Shown here: one piece after another, positions 1 through 7,354 of the stretch
How the letters are laid out: the number at the start of each line of letters is the position of its first letter
Numbering within the stretch: the first letter of the stretch is position 1
Source of the DNA: Candidatus Dormiibacterota bacterium
GTDB taxonomy: Bacteria > Chloroflexota > Dormibacteria > Aeolococcales > Aeolococcaceae
Reading direction: 5' to 3'
Length of the DNA stretch: 11,724 bases
Assembly: GCA_019234035.1 (NCBI GenBank)
Contig: JAFALX010000076.1
Location: forward strand, 1-11,724
Translations under genes and position numbers: made by a program
The notes under the pieces: model-generated
The model's database searches: none
The model's input: only the letters and a program-made list of their open reading frames with translations
Told to the model about the DNA's origin: nothing

Positions 1-176
1 CGCAGGGCAAGCTCTACCGGGGGCTCGACCAGCCGGCGTTGCACGAGATGCTCCTCGAGGAGCTGGGCGAGTCCGGCGAGGCTCCGCGCCGTCCGCTGCA
101 GCGCCGTGCGGTGCTGCGCCCGCTCACGCGCGGCGTCGAGGAGCTGCGCGCGATGCGCCGCCGGGGTGGCGCGTGA
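1..176 (+). CDS. cdaA: Diadenylate cyclase CdaA, C-terminal end (partial, 5' end outside window)
   Basis: The first complete codon is at base 3, and 57 residues can be read before the TGA at 174-176. The visible part starts QGKLYRGLDQPALHEMLLEE and ends in an Arg-rich basic tail. The catalytic DAC domain (DGA and RHR motifs) lies upstream and is not visible, so the call rests on two things. The GKLYRGLD...LHEMLLEEL pattern resembles the segment that closes CdaA/DacA proteins. The next gene, overlapping by GTGA, is a YbbR-domain protein, the usual partner of CdaA. CdaA is a membrane enzyme that condenses two ATP into cyclic di-AMP, a messenger for osmotic and cell-wall balance. Identification is good from context and moderate from sequence alone. 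Confidence 0.7.
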   Translation, partial: QGKLYRGLDQPALHEMLLEELGESGEAPRRPLQRRAVLRPLTRGVEELRAMRRRGGA

Positions 177-1192
177 AGATCCCCGGTTTCATCCGCCGCA
201 ACTGGCGGCTCAAGCTGCTGGCAACGGGCGTCGCGCTGGTCTCGTGGGTCGGCGTCGTCTACGCCGGCAACCCGCCGGAGACCAAGACCGTGAGCGTGGG
301 GGTGCCGCAATCGGCATCAGCCATCCCCGCCAAGTTCGTTCTGGTCAGTCCCGTCCCGAACCTGCAGCTCCATCTCGGCGGCAACAGGACCAGCCTGAAC
401 AGCTTCACCATGTCGTCGCTGACCGTCAACGTCTCATGGAAGAGCGTGACCAGGCCCGGTGTGGTCAACGTGCCGCTCTCCATCAGCAACAGCGACCCGA
501 GTGTGCAGCTCATCGATCCGCCGACGACGGTGAGCGCGGACCTGGACAGCCTGGCGTCGACGACGCTGCCGGTGAACATCGACGTCACCACGCCGCCGCC
601 TGCCGGCTACGTGACCTCGTCGGAGTCGGCGAGCCCCGCCTCGGTGGTGGTCACGGGCGCGCAGCACCAGCTCACCGGCCTCCAGGCGCGGGTGAACACC
701 GACCTGAGCAACCGCAAGACCAACGTGGAGGCCGACCTGCCTGTGCTGCTCTACGACGCGCATGGCACCGAGGTGACCAACCCGCCGTGGCTCACCGGCG
801 TCGAGCCCAGCACGGTGCGGGCCACGATCATCATCTCGTCGAGCCAGACCTCTCGCGCCTCGGCCGTGGTGCCGGCCCGCTCCGGCAACCCGCCGTCGGG
901 ATGGGAGCTCGTGGCCATCAGCGTGAATCCCGCGACGGTCGTGCTGTCGGGCCCGCAGGAGCTGCTCAACGCGCTCGATTCCGTCTCCACCTCGACGATC
1001 TCGCTCAACGGCATCACCGGCACCGTGTCGCGTACGGTGACCGTGACCCCGCCGCCGGGCGTCACCGCCGACCCGAGCTCGGTGACGGTCACGATCACCA
1101 TCGTGCCGCTGTCCTCGCCCAGCCCGAGCCCGACGCCGACCCCGACACCGCGACCGACGCCCACGCCCACCCCGCCGCCGCCCACGCCGTAA
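173..1192 (+). CDS. cdaR: YbbR-domain protein CdaR, regulator of the diadenylate cyclase
   Basis: 339 residues. The start is GTG at 173, chosen because GTGA overlaps the cdaA stop, and the product begins with a typical basic stretch and one membrane segment (about residues 13-31, LKLLATGVALVSWVGVVYAG). The rest lies outside the cytoplasm. It contains about three YbbR-type beta repeats (roughly residues 35-115, 120-215 and 220-312), with recurring elements such as PASVVVTGAQHQL and PATVVLSGPQELL followed by T-x-L/I-S-L-x-G strands. The last 26 residues are a Ser/Pro/Thr-Pro tail. CdaR binds CdaA at the membrane and modulates its activity. In Firmicutes the third gene is usually glmM; here glmS follows after 31 bases. 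The family call is firm; the direction of regulation (activator or inhibitor) cannot be read from sequence. Confidence 0.88.
   Translation: MKIPGFIRRNWRLKLLATGVALVSWVGVVYAGNPPETKTVSVGVPQSASAIPAKFVLVSPVPNLQLHLGGNRTSLNSFTMSSLTVNVSWKSVTRPGVVNVPLSISNSDPSVQLIDPPTTVSADLDSLASTTLPVNIDVTTPPPAGYVTSSESASPASVVVTGAQHQLTGLQARVNTDLSNRKTNVEADLPVLLYDAHGTEVTNPPWLTGVEPSTVRATIIISSSQTSRASAVVPARSGNPPSGWELVAISVNPATVVLSGPQELLNALDSVSTSTISLNGITGTVSRTVTVTPPPGVTADPSSVTVTITIVPLSSPSPSPTPTPTPRPTPTPTPPPPTP
1112..1189 (+). repeat. Low-complexity Pro/Thr/Ser repeat at the 3' end of cdaR
   Basis: The last 26 codons of cdaR alternate Pro with Ser or Thr (SPSPSPTPTPTPRP, then TPTPTPPPPTP), written with CCG/CCC and ACG/ACC/AGC codons. 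Because it follows the extracytoplasmic YbbR domains, it is likely an extended, wall-spanning linker or tail. Such tracts change length easily by slippage. It is part of the protein and not a mobile or CRISPR repeat. Confidence 0.85.
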
Positions 1193-1223
1193 CTCGGCGA
1201 AACGAGGCTTCGTTCCCCCAGAG

Positions 1224-3065
1224 ATGTGCGGCATCATCGGCTACACCGGCAGGCGGCCCGCCGCTGAGATCCTGCTCGACGCGCTGCAGCGGCTCGAGTA
1301 CCGCGGCTACGACTCCGCGGGCATCGCCGTGCTCGACACCGACGCGGACGCGGTGTCGGTCACCAAGGACAAGCACAAGGTGGCCGAGCTCGTTCGGCTG
1401 GTGGAATCGGACGGCGTTCCCGAGGGGACGACGGGGATCGGGCACACGCGGTGGGCCACGCACGGGCGGCCCACCGCAGAGAACGCCCACCCCCATCAGG
1501 ACTGCACCGGCCGCATCCACGTGATCCACAACGGGATCATCGAGAACTTCCGCGAGCTCCGCATCGAGCTCAGCCTGCGCGGCCACGAGTTCATGAGCGA
1601 CACCGACACCGAGGTGGTGCCGCATCTCATCGAGGACGGCTACCAGGGTGACCTGGCCGCGGCGGTGCGCAACGCGCTGAACCGCGTGCACGGTGCCTAT
1701 GCGCTGGTCGTGATCAGCGCGGATGAGCCGGGCCGCATCGTCGGTGCGCGCATGAACGCGCCGCTGGTCGTCGGGCTCGGTCGCGACGAGCAGTTCATCA
1801 GCAGCGACATCGCCGCGCTGATCCCGTTCACCAAGCGTGTCGCGCTGCTCGGCGAGGGTCAGGTGGTCAGCGCCACGCCGGACGGCATCGAGGTCCAGAC
1901 GAATCACGGCGAGGCTGTGGCGCCGCGCGTGATCACCGTCGACTGGGAGGCGTCGCAGGCGCAGAAGAACGGCTATCCCCACTTCCTGCTCAAGGAGATC
2001 CACGAGCAGCCGGAGGCGCTCGAGAACGCGCTGCGTGGACGCATCGCCGCCGACACGGGACTTGTCGACCTGTCGGATGCCGGCATCGACCCGGACGCCG
2101 TGGCGCGTGCGCGCGAGGTGGTGCTGGTCGCGTGTGGCTCGGCCTGGTACACGGCGATGGCCTCGCGCTACATGATCGAGCAGCTCACGCGCGTGCGCTG
2201 CTCGGTCGAGCCCGCCAGCGAGTTCCGTTACTCGGACAGCGTCATCGACCGCGATTCGCTCGTCATCGCCATCTCACAGTCGGGCGAGACCGCCGACACG
2301 ATGGCGGCCGTGCGCGAGGCGCGCACGCGCGGCGCAACGGTCGTGGCAGTCACCAACGTGCTGGGATCCGCGCTGTCGCTCGAGGCCGATGGCGTGCTGT
2401 ACATGCAGGCCGGTCCCGAGATCTCGGTCGCGGCCACCAAGACGTTCGTCAACCAGATCGCGTGCGGGATGCTGCTGGCGCTGCACATCGGCGACGTGCG
2501 CGGCACGCTGGACGTCGACCGGCACCGCGAGATCGTCGACGAGCTGCAGCGCGTTCCAACACTCATCCGGCGCGCACTCGACCTCGAGGAGCAGGTCACC
2601 GACATCGGGCAGCGGTACGCGCGGTCGCGCAACGCGATGTACATCGGCCGCGGCATCAACTTCCCGACCGCGCTGGAGGGCGCGATGAAGCTGAAGGAAG
2701 TGGCGTACGTGCACGCCGAGGGCTACGCGGCCGGCGAGCTCAAGCACGGGCCGATCGCGTTGCTCGACCCGGAGGTTCCGGTGGTGGCCATCGCCACGCG
2801 CGGACGCACGCTGCCCAAGATGGTGAGCAACGTGCAGGAGGTGCACGCGCGCGCGGCGCCCGTCATCGCGCTGGTCACCGAGCACGAGGACCCGTTCGAC
2901 AGCGGTCTCGTCAGCGAGACGCTGCACGTTCCCGCGTGCTCGGAGCTCCTGTCGCCGCTGGTCAACGTGGTGCCGCTGCAGCTGCTCGCCTATCACGTGG
3001 CCGTGCAGCGCGGCTGCGATGTCGATCAGCCGCGCAATCTGGCGAAGTCCGTCACCGTCGAGTAG
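1224..3065 (+). CDS. glmS: Glutamine--fructose-6-phosphate aminotransferase (isomerizing)
   Basis: 613 residues, close to the usual 600-610. GlmS makes glucosamine-6-phosphate from fructose-6-phosphate and glutamine in the cytoplasm, the entry step to UDP-GlcNAc and peptidoglycan. The start is fixed because Cys2 (MCGIIGYTG) is the N-terminal nucleophile. The glutaminase domain has GIGHTRWATHG (71-81), NGIIENF (103-109) and DTDTE (126-130). Two SIS sugar-isomerase domains follow, with SQSGET (351-356) and ELKHGP (His508). The protein ends PRNLAKSVTVE with the Schiff-base lysine at 608. The gap from cdaR is 31 bases and holds no glmS ribozyme. The only SD-like GAGG (1204-1207) lies in a small hairpin (AACGA at 1201-1205 with TCGTT at 1210-1214), and its spacing to the ATG is long, so translational coupling to cdaR is likely. 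Confidence 0.97.
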   Translation: MCGIIGYTGRRPAAEILLDALQRLEYRGYDSAGIAVLDTDADAVSVTKDKHKVAELVRLVESDGVPEGTTGIGHTRWATHGRPTAENAHPHQDCTGRIHVIHNGIIENFRELRIELSLRGHEFMSDTDTEVVPHLIEDGYQGDLAAAVRNALNRVHGAYALVVISADEPGRIVGARMNAPLVVGLGRDEQFISSDIAALIPFTKRVALLGEGQVVSATPDGIEVQTNHGEAVAPRVITVDWEASQAQKNGYPHFLLKEIHEQPEALENALRGRIAADTGLVDLSDAGIDPDAVARAREVVLVACGSAWYTAMASRYMIEQLTRVRCSVEPASEFRYSDSVIDRDSLVIAISQSGETADTMAAVREARTRGATVVAVTNVLGSALSLEADGVLYMQAGPEISVAATKTFVNQIACGMLLALHIGDVRGTLDVDRHREIVDELQRVPTLIRRALDLEEQVTDIGQRYARSRNAMYIGRGINFPTALEGAMKLKEVAYVHAEGYAAGELKHGPIALLDPEVPVVAIATRGRTLPKMVSNVQEVHARAAPVIALVTEHEDPFDSGLVSETLHVPACSELLSPLVNVVPLQLLAYHVAVQRGCDVDQPRNLAKSVTVE

Positions 3066-3071
3066 CCAGGC

Positions 3072-3104
3072 GCGAGCGGCCGGGACGAGCTCTGCCGCGC
3101 TCGC
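3072..3104 (+). terminator. Inverted repeat after glmS, weak terminator candidate
   Basis: GCGAGCG (3072-3078) and CGCTCGC (3098-3104) form a 7-bp stem starting 7 bases after the glmS stop, with a 19-base loop that can pair further. No T-run follows, so it is at best a weak or factor-dependent terminator. It separates glmS from the GH13 gene within a 99-base gap. Confidence 0.3.
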
Positions 3105-3152
3105 TGACCTACAGTTGCTGCACCCGCGTCCACTGCGCCAGTCCCAGGGGAT

Positions 3153-3160
3153 GGGAGGGA
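3153..3160 (+). promoter_or_regulatory. Ribosome binding site of the GH13 gene
   Basis: GGGAGGGA lies 4 bases upstream of the ATG at 3165. It is the clearest Shine-Dalgarno sequence on the plus strand before groES and supports this start. Together with the 99-base gap it suggests the GH13 gene begins its own translation, not coupled to glmS. Confidence 0.6.
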
Positions 3161-3164
3161 CCGC

Positions 3165-4994
3165 ATGGCAAGCACAGCGACCAGCACGCCGCGCCCGGGA
3201 GCGACGCCGTACACCGGCGGCGTGACCTTTCGGGTGTGGGCGCCCGACGCGACCGGCGTTGCCGTGACCGGCGACTTCACCGGCTGGTCCGCCTCCGGCA
3301 TCGCGTTGACGAGCGAACCAGGCGGCACGTGGGCGGCTGATGTCGCCGGTGCCGCCGCAGGCCACGCGTACACCTACGTCGTCACGACTCCCGCAGGCAG
3401 GCTCACGCGGGTGGACCCGTACACCCGCCAGGTCCGGAACGACGCCCAGGGTGACGCCACGATGGCCGTCGTCTACGACGAGGGCGCATTCGACTGGGGC
3501 CGGTCCTCCTACGACTCCCCGGGCTGGAGCGAGCTCGTCATCTACGAGCTCCACGTCGGGAGTTTCTGCGAGAACGCTGCTGAGGCGGTCGGCACCCTCG
3601 ACGACGTCGCCGGCAAGCTTTCCTACCTGCATGAGCTCGGCATCAGCGCCGTCGAGCTCATGCCGGTGGCCGGCTTCCACGGAGCGGTGTCGTGGGGCTA
3701 CGACCCGGGAGTTCCCTTCACCGTCGAGCCGGCCTATGGAGGCCCGGATGGCTTGAAACGATTCGTGCGGGCGGCGCACCGGCTCGGCATCGCCGTCATC
3801 CTCGACGTGGTCTACAACCACCTCGGGCCGGGCGACTCCATCCTGTGGCAGTTCGACGGGGGCGGCCCGGGGTGGGACGGCGGCGTCTACTTCTACGGCG
3901 CGCGCTTCCCCGGTGATCCTCGCCCGCAGACGCCCTGGGGGTCGCGCCCCGACTTCGGCCGGCCCGCGGTCCGCCAGTACCTGGTGGACAACGCGACCGC
4001 CTGGCTCGAGGACTACCGTCTGGACGGCCTCCGCCTCGACGCGACGGCCTTCATTCGCAACACCGGCGGCGACGGTGACCCGTCCCAGGACATTCCCGAC
4101 GGGTGGCGCCTGCTCCAGGAGATCAACGATGCCGTCGACGGCAGCCAGCCGTGGAAGCTGGTCATCGCCGAGGACATGCAGGGCGACGGCTGGATCACCA
4201 GGCCCAGCGGCGCGGAGGGAGCCGGGTTCGACGCGCAGTGGGACCCTGACTTCGTGCGCCAGCTGCGCGACGTGCTCGAGCAGACCGACGACGGCGACCG
4301 CGACATGGGCGTGGTGGTCTCAGCGCTGGAGCGTCGCTACGGCGCGAGTGCCTTCGCGCGCGTCGTTTTCACCGAGTCGCACGACGCCGACGGCAACGGG
4401 CGCTCGCGGGTGCCGTCCGAGGTCGACCCGTCCCACCCGGACAGCGTCTGGTCGAAGAAGCGCTCGATCCTTGGCGCCGCGCTGGTGCTCACCGCGCCGG
4501 GGATTCCGATGCTGTTCCAGGGCCAGGAGTTCCTCGAGCAGCGGCCGTTCGTGGATGATCCGGCGACGCTCGATTGGAGCAACCTCACGACGTACGCGGG
4601 AATCGTGCAGCTGTACCGGGACCTGATTCACCTGCGCCGCGATTGGTTCGCGACGACCGCCGGTCTCCGCGGGGAAGGCCTCAACGTCTTCCATGTCAAC
4701 AACTCAGCCAAGGTCGTCGCCTTCCACCGGTTCGCAGAGGGTGGCCCGGGCGACGATGTCGTCGTTGTGGCCAACTTCGGCAACATCGGCTATCCGTCAT
4801 ACCGCATCGGGCTGCCGAGATCAGGCGCCTGGCGAGTGCGACTCAACAGCGACTGGACGGGATACGACCCCACGTTCGGTGACTGGCCGAGCAACGATGT
4901 CCCAGCGGTGGCTGCGCCGCAGGACGGGCTGGCGTTCTCCGGCGACGTCGGGCTCGGGCCCTACACCGCCGTGATCCTTTCGCAGGACCGTTGA
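3165..4994 (+). CDS. GH13 alpha-amylase-family glucan enzyme with N-terminal CBM48-like domain (branching-enzyme-like)
   Basis: 609 residues, no signal peptide, so cytoplasmic action on glycogen or malto-oligosaccharides is expected. Residues about 15-105 form a CBM48/E-set domain (GGVTFRVWAPDATGVAVTGD, DFTGW). The GH13 barrel spans about 120-500. Conserved elements are WGYD (177-180), DVVYNH (214-219), DGLRLDA with nucleophile Asp292, VIAEDM with acid/base Glu336, ESHD with Asp407, and PGIPMLFQGQEF (445-456). A C-terminal beta domain follows (about 505-609). All three catalytic acids are present. ESHD and FQGQEF resemble branching-enzyme-like and alpha-amylase-like GH13 proteins more than TreZ, although WGYD...YGGPDGLKR also occurs in TreZ. 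The exact reaction (1,4-alpha-glucan branching, hydrolysis, or trehalose release) cannot be fixed from sequence alone. The stop overlaps the next start (TGATG). Confidence 0.85.
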   Translation: MASTATSTPRPGATPYTGGVTFRVWAPDATGVAVTGDFTGWSASGIALTSEPGGTWAADVAGAAAGHAYTYVVTTPAGRLTRVDPYTRQVRNDAQGDATMAVVYDEGAFDWGRSSYDSPGWSELVIYELHVGSFCENAAEAVGTLDDVAGKLSYLHELGISAVELMPVAGFHGAVSWGYDPGVPFTVEPAYGGPDGLKRFVRAAHRLGIAVILDVVYNHLGPGDSILWQFDGGGPGWDGGVYFYGARFPGDPRPQTPWGSRPDFGRPAVRQYLVDNATAWLEDYRLDGLRLDATAFIRNTGGDGDPSQDIPDGWRLLQEINDAVDGSQPWKLVIAEDMQGDGWITRPSGAEGAGFDAQWDPDFVRQLRDVLEQTDDGDRDMGVVVSALERRYGASAFARVVFTESHDADGNGRSRVPSEVDPSHPDSVWSKKRSILGAALVLTAPGIPMLFQGQEFLEQRPFVDDPATLDWSNLTTYAGIVQLYRDLIHLRRDWFATTAGLRGEGLNVFHVNNSAKVVAFHRFAEGGPGDDVVVVANFGNIGYPSYRIGLPRSGAWRVRLNSDWTGYDPTFGDWPSNDVPAVAAPQDGLAFSGDVGLGPYTAVILSQDR

Positions 4995-6250
4995 TGATCC
5001 TCGGCGTCGACGTCGCCTCCATCGCTCGCATCGAGCAGGCGCTGCAGCGGCATCCTCGCTTCGCCGATCGCATCTTCACCGCAGCGGAGCAACGGTATTG
5101 CGGCGCCAAGGCGGAACGATGGGCGTCGCGCTGGGCGGCGAAGGAGGCGGTGCGCAAGCTGTATGGCAGCGCCCGTGCCTATCCGCTGCCGTGGATGCAC
5201 GAGATCGAGGTCGTGCGCGGGGGCGGCGCACCGCGCCTTCGGGTGCGCGGCGCTGACACATCGATCGCGTTGACACTGACGCACGATGCCGGGGTTGCCA
5301 TCGCGGTCGTCGCTGCAGAGTCGCTCGCCGATGCGACCGTGCGCCTCACCGCGCCGCCGGGGATGGTGCTTGCGGCGCGGCCGGATGACGGAAACAAGGG
5401 AACGTTCGGCCGCGTGGTCGTCGTCGCGGGTGCGCGCGGCTTCACGGGCGCGCCACAGCTCGCGGCACTGGGCGCGGCTCGAGGTGGCGCCGGCCTGGTC
5501 ACGCTGTGCGTCGCGGACGGCATCTATCCGATCGTTGCCGGACGCATGCTGGAGGTGATGCCGGCGCCGCTGCCGGATTCCGGCACCGGCACGCTGACGA
5601 GCGAGGGACTCGACGCAGTTCGCGAGCACGCGCAGGGTGCGTCGGCGCTGGTCATCGGACCCGGATTGGGCCGCGCGCCGGCGACGGTGGACGCGGTCCT
5701 CACCATCCTGCGCACGCTGCCATGTCCCACGGTGGTCGATGCGGACGGGCTCAACATCGCAGCCGCGAGCGACTTCGACTGGCACCAGGCGCCGCACCCC
5801 GTGGTGCTCACGCCACATCCGGCGGAGATGGCGCGCCTGTTGCACTCGGACACGCAGTCGGTGCAGCGCGACCGTCAGACCGTCGCCGTGCAGTTCGCGC
5901 GCGAGCGCAACGTCGTGCTCGTGCTCAAGGGCGCGGAAACCGTCATCGCCGCGCCCGACGGCCGTGTCCACGTCGACTCCCATCGCGTGGTCGCGCTCGC
6001 GTCCGGGGGGACCGGCGACGTGCTCGCCGGGCTGCTCGGCTCAATGCTCGCACAGGGTCTCGATCCCTTCGACGCAGCGGTCGCCGCGGTCACCGTGCAT
6101 GCGAACGCAGGACTGCTGGTGGAGGCGCGTCGCGGCCGCGCCGGAGCAATCGCCTCAGACGTTATCGACGCGCTACCCGAAGCTCAAGAACGCCTGCGCC
6201 GCGCCATACAGCGCGACGCAGGCGCGAGACAGGGTGACTATCGGTCGTAG
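4994..6250 (+). CDS. Fusion of holo-ACP synthase (AcpS) and ADP-dependent NAD(P)H-hydrate dehydratase (NnrD)
   Basis: 418 residues from the ATG at 4994, whose A is the last base of the preceding TGA; the TTG at 4991 would add one residue. Residues 1-112 are AcpS-like: ILGVDVASIARIEQAL with Mg-binding Asp6, RIFTAAEQRYC, RWASRWAAKEAV with Glu51, and a closing LTLTHDAGVAIAVVAAE. AcpS transfers 4'-phosphopantetheine from CoA to acyl carrier protein. Residues about 116-405 are NnrD: NKGTFGRVVVVAGARGFTGA, GPGLG (222-226), VVDADGLN, LTPHPAEM (282-289), LKGAETVI and GGTGD (338-342, catalytic Asp342). NnrD dehydrates damaged NAD(P)HX using ADP. The usual NnrE epimerase half is absent, so NnrE must be encoded elsewhere or be missing. 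There is no stop or frameshift between the domains. The 3' end overlaps the convergent hydrolase gene by 13 bp. Confidence 0.9.
   Translation: MILGVDVASIARIEQALQRHPRFADRIFTAAEQRYCGAKAERWASRWAAKEAVRKLYGSARAYPLPWMHEIEVVRGGGAPRLRVRGADTSIALTLTHDAGVAIAVVAAESLADATVRLTAPPGMVLAARPDDGNKGTFGRVVVVAGARGFTGAPQLAALGAARGGAGLVTLCVADGIYPIVAGRMLEVMPAPLPDSGTGTLTSEGLDAVREHAQGASALVIGPGLGRAPATVDAVLTILRTLPCPTVVDADGLNIAAASDFDWHQAPHPVVLTPHPAEMARLLHSDTQSVQRDRQTVAVQFARERNVVLVLKGAETVIAAPDGRVHVDSHRVVALASGGTGDVLAGLLGSMLAQGLDPFDAAVAAVTVHANAGLLVEARRGRAGAIASDVIDALPEAQERLRRAIQRDAGARQGDYRS
6191..6224 (-). terminator. Strong hairpin, probable terminator of the CHAP hydrolase gene
   Basis: CGCCTGCG (6191-6198) pairs perfectly with CGCAGGCG (6217-6224). 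After one C/A mismatch, CGCGC (6200-6204) pairs with GCGCG (6211-6215) around the loop CATACA. This gives 13 base pairs with one mismatch. On the minus strand it begins 13 bases after the hydrolase stop (6238) and is followed by a short T-rich run (TTCTT), the normal place for an intrinsic terminator. It lies wholly inside the coding end of the AcpS-NnrD gene on the other strand. Confidence 0.55.
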
Positions 6251-7326
6251 ATGAAGCCCTGGATGCCGGAGGAATTGTCCGGCAGCGTGCGGTAGCTGAC
6301 GCGAGCCCAGCCGCCGCCGTTGCCGTAGAAATTCATCTCCGACTGCAGGAAATACCCCGCCGGCACATTGCCCGCGGGACCTACCGCTTCGACATATGCA
6401 ACGTGTCCGATGCCGCTGGCGCCGTCACCGCCGGGCCAGAACACGACGACCGCACCGGGGACCGGCGTGTGCCCTTCGTTGAATCCCATGGCGGCGGCGT
6501 TGTAGTACCACTGGTTGGCGTTGCCGCCCCACGGGACGCAGCGCCGCGACGCCACGTACCAGGTGCACTGTCCGTACGCGAAGTTGTCGCCACACGGACC
6601 GATGCCCACACTCGCAGGCATCTGGAGCGCCGCGATCTGATTGTCGATGTCGGCGATCTGCGCTGCGACGTCGCGTGCGGGGCCGTTGAGCACACTGAAC
6701 GAGACGTTGCGATTGACCAGATCAGCGAGCAATGCGCCGGAGGTCGCCGACAGCTGTTCCTCGATCGCCGAGGCCTGGTCGAACTTCGGCTTGATCTGCG
6801 CCTGCTCCTGCTTGATCGCCGTGTCGTCGGTCGCCAATTCCTGGACGAGCTTGGTGACCTGCGCCGACACCTGCGACGCGTTCTTGAGACGGTCGACTGC
6901 CTGAGTGAAGTCCTGCGCGCTCAGGATCGCCGCGAGCACCTGATTGGCGCTGGAACTCTCCCATGAGGCACGCACCACCTCGGCAAGCTGCTGTTTGTCC
7001 TTGTCGACGGTCTGCTGATTGGCGGTCAGCTGGTCGTTCAGGGACTGCAGCTGCGCGTTGAGGTCATTGAGCTGCTTCTGCTGCTCGAGCACCTTCTGCT
7101 GCTGCGCGGAGTAAGCGCCCTCGGCACCGTTCACCTGACCCTGGGCCACACTGAGGTTCGGCTGCATCGCTGCGAGCTCTGTCACGAGAGCCGCGCGCTT
7201 CGCGCGCAGGGCGTCAATCGTTGTGGGAGAGGTCGCGGCGTGCGATGTGGGAATTGAGCCGATACCGGTGGTCAGCAGAGCCGCTGCGCCTGCGAGTACC
7301 AGGGCGAGCTTGTGGCTCCGTTTCAA
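6238..7326 (-). CDS. Secreted peptidoglycan hydrolase: coiled coil plus C-terminal CHAP domain (PcsB-like layout)
   Basis: 362 residues. The start is TTG at 7326, chosen because a strong AGGAGGAGGAGGG lies 7 bases upstream and the product opens with a clear signal peptide (MKRSHKLALVLAGAAALLTT; likely cleavage after Ser-His-Ala30). Residues about 35-225 are Gln/Leu-rich coiled coil with the pattern RASWESSSANQVLAAILSA, as in PcsB/EnvC/RipA-type proteins that are often gated by FtsEX. Residues about 240-362 are a CHAP amidase/endopeptidase domain: YGQCTWYVASR with catalytic Cys254, PGAVVVFWPGG, and GIGHVAYVE with His308 and Glu313. It probably cuts cross-links during growth or division. The gene stands alone on this strand, divergent from thiL and convergent with the AcpS-NnrD gene. 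The exact bond cleaved is not predictable. Confidence 0.9.
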   Translation of the reverse strand: MKRSHKLALVLAGAAALLTTGIGSIPTSHAATSPTTIDALRAKRAALVTELAAMQPNLSVAQGQVNGAEGAYSAQQQKVLEQQKQLNDLNAQLQSLNDQLTANQQTVDKDKQQLAEVVRASWESSSANQVLAAILSAQDFTQAVDRLKNASQVSAQVTKLVQELATDDTAIKQEQAQIKPKFDQASAIEEQLSATSGALLADLVNRNVSFSVLNGPARDVAAQIADIDNQIAALQMPASVGIGPCGDNFAYGQCTWYVASRRCVPWGGNANQWYYNAAAMGFNEGHTPVPGAVVVFWPGGDGASGIGHVAYVEAVGPAGNVPAGYFLQSEMNFYGNGGGWARVSYRTLPDNSSGIQGFIYDR

Positions 7327-7333
7327 TAGGCTG

Positions 7334-7347
7334 CCCTCCTCCTCCTT
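7334..7347 (-). promoter_or_regulatory. Extended Shine-Dalgarno of the CHAP hydrolase gene
   Basis: Read on the minus strand, AAGGAGGAGGAGGG ends 7 bases before the TTG at 7326. Several overlapping registers match the anti-SD sequence. It decides the non-ATG start and suggests high translation. Confidence 0.75.
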
Positions 7348-7354
7348 CTGTATT

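Noticed and set aside
1112..1189. Proline-threonine repeat as a tandem-repeat element or CRISPR-like array
   Set aside because: It is an in-frame low-complexity tail of cdaR with no spacers and no regular unit length.
1193..1223. glmS ribozyme or other riboswitch before glmS
   Set aside because: Only 31 bases separate cdaR from glmS, far too few for the ribozyme; only a 5-bp hairpin is present.
106..1524. Long open frame on the plus strand overlapping cdaR and glmS in another frame
   Set aside because: Arg/Ala/Pro-rich composition, no domain, and it contradicts the clearly coding frames of cdaR and glmS.
2274..3821. Long open frame on the minus strand across glmS and the GH13 gene (515 codons)
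   Set aside because: It is an antisense shadow produced by high-GC codon bias: Arg/His/Gly-rich low-complexity protein, no motif, and it runs through two firmly identified genes.
3165..4994. Calling the GH13 protein TreZ (malto-oligosyltrehalose trehalohydrolase)
   Set aside because: The NHDQ-type motif and LLFMGEEW-type segment expected of TreZ are replaced by ESHDADGNG and MLFQGQEF, and treY/treS are not nearby, so no gene symbol is given.
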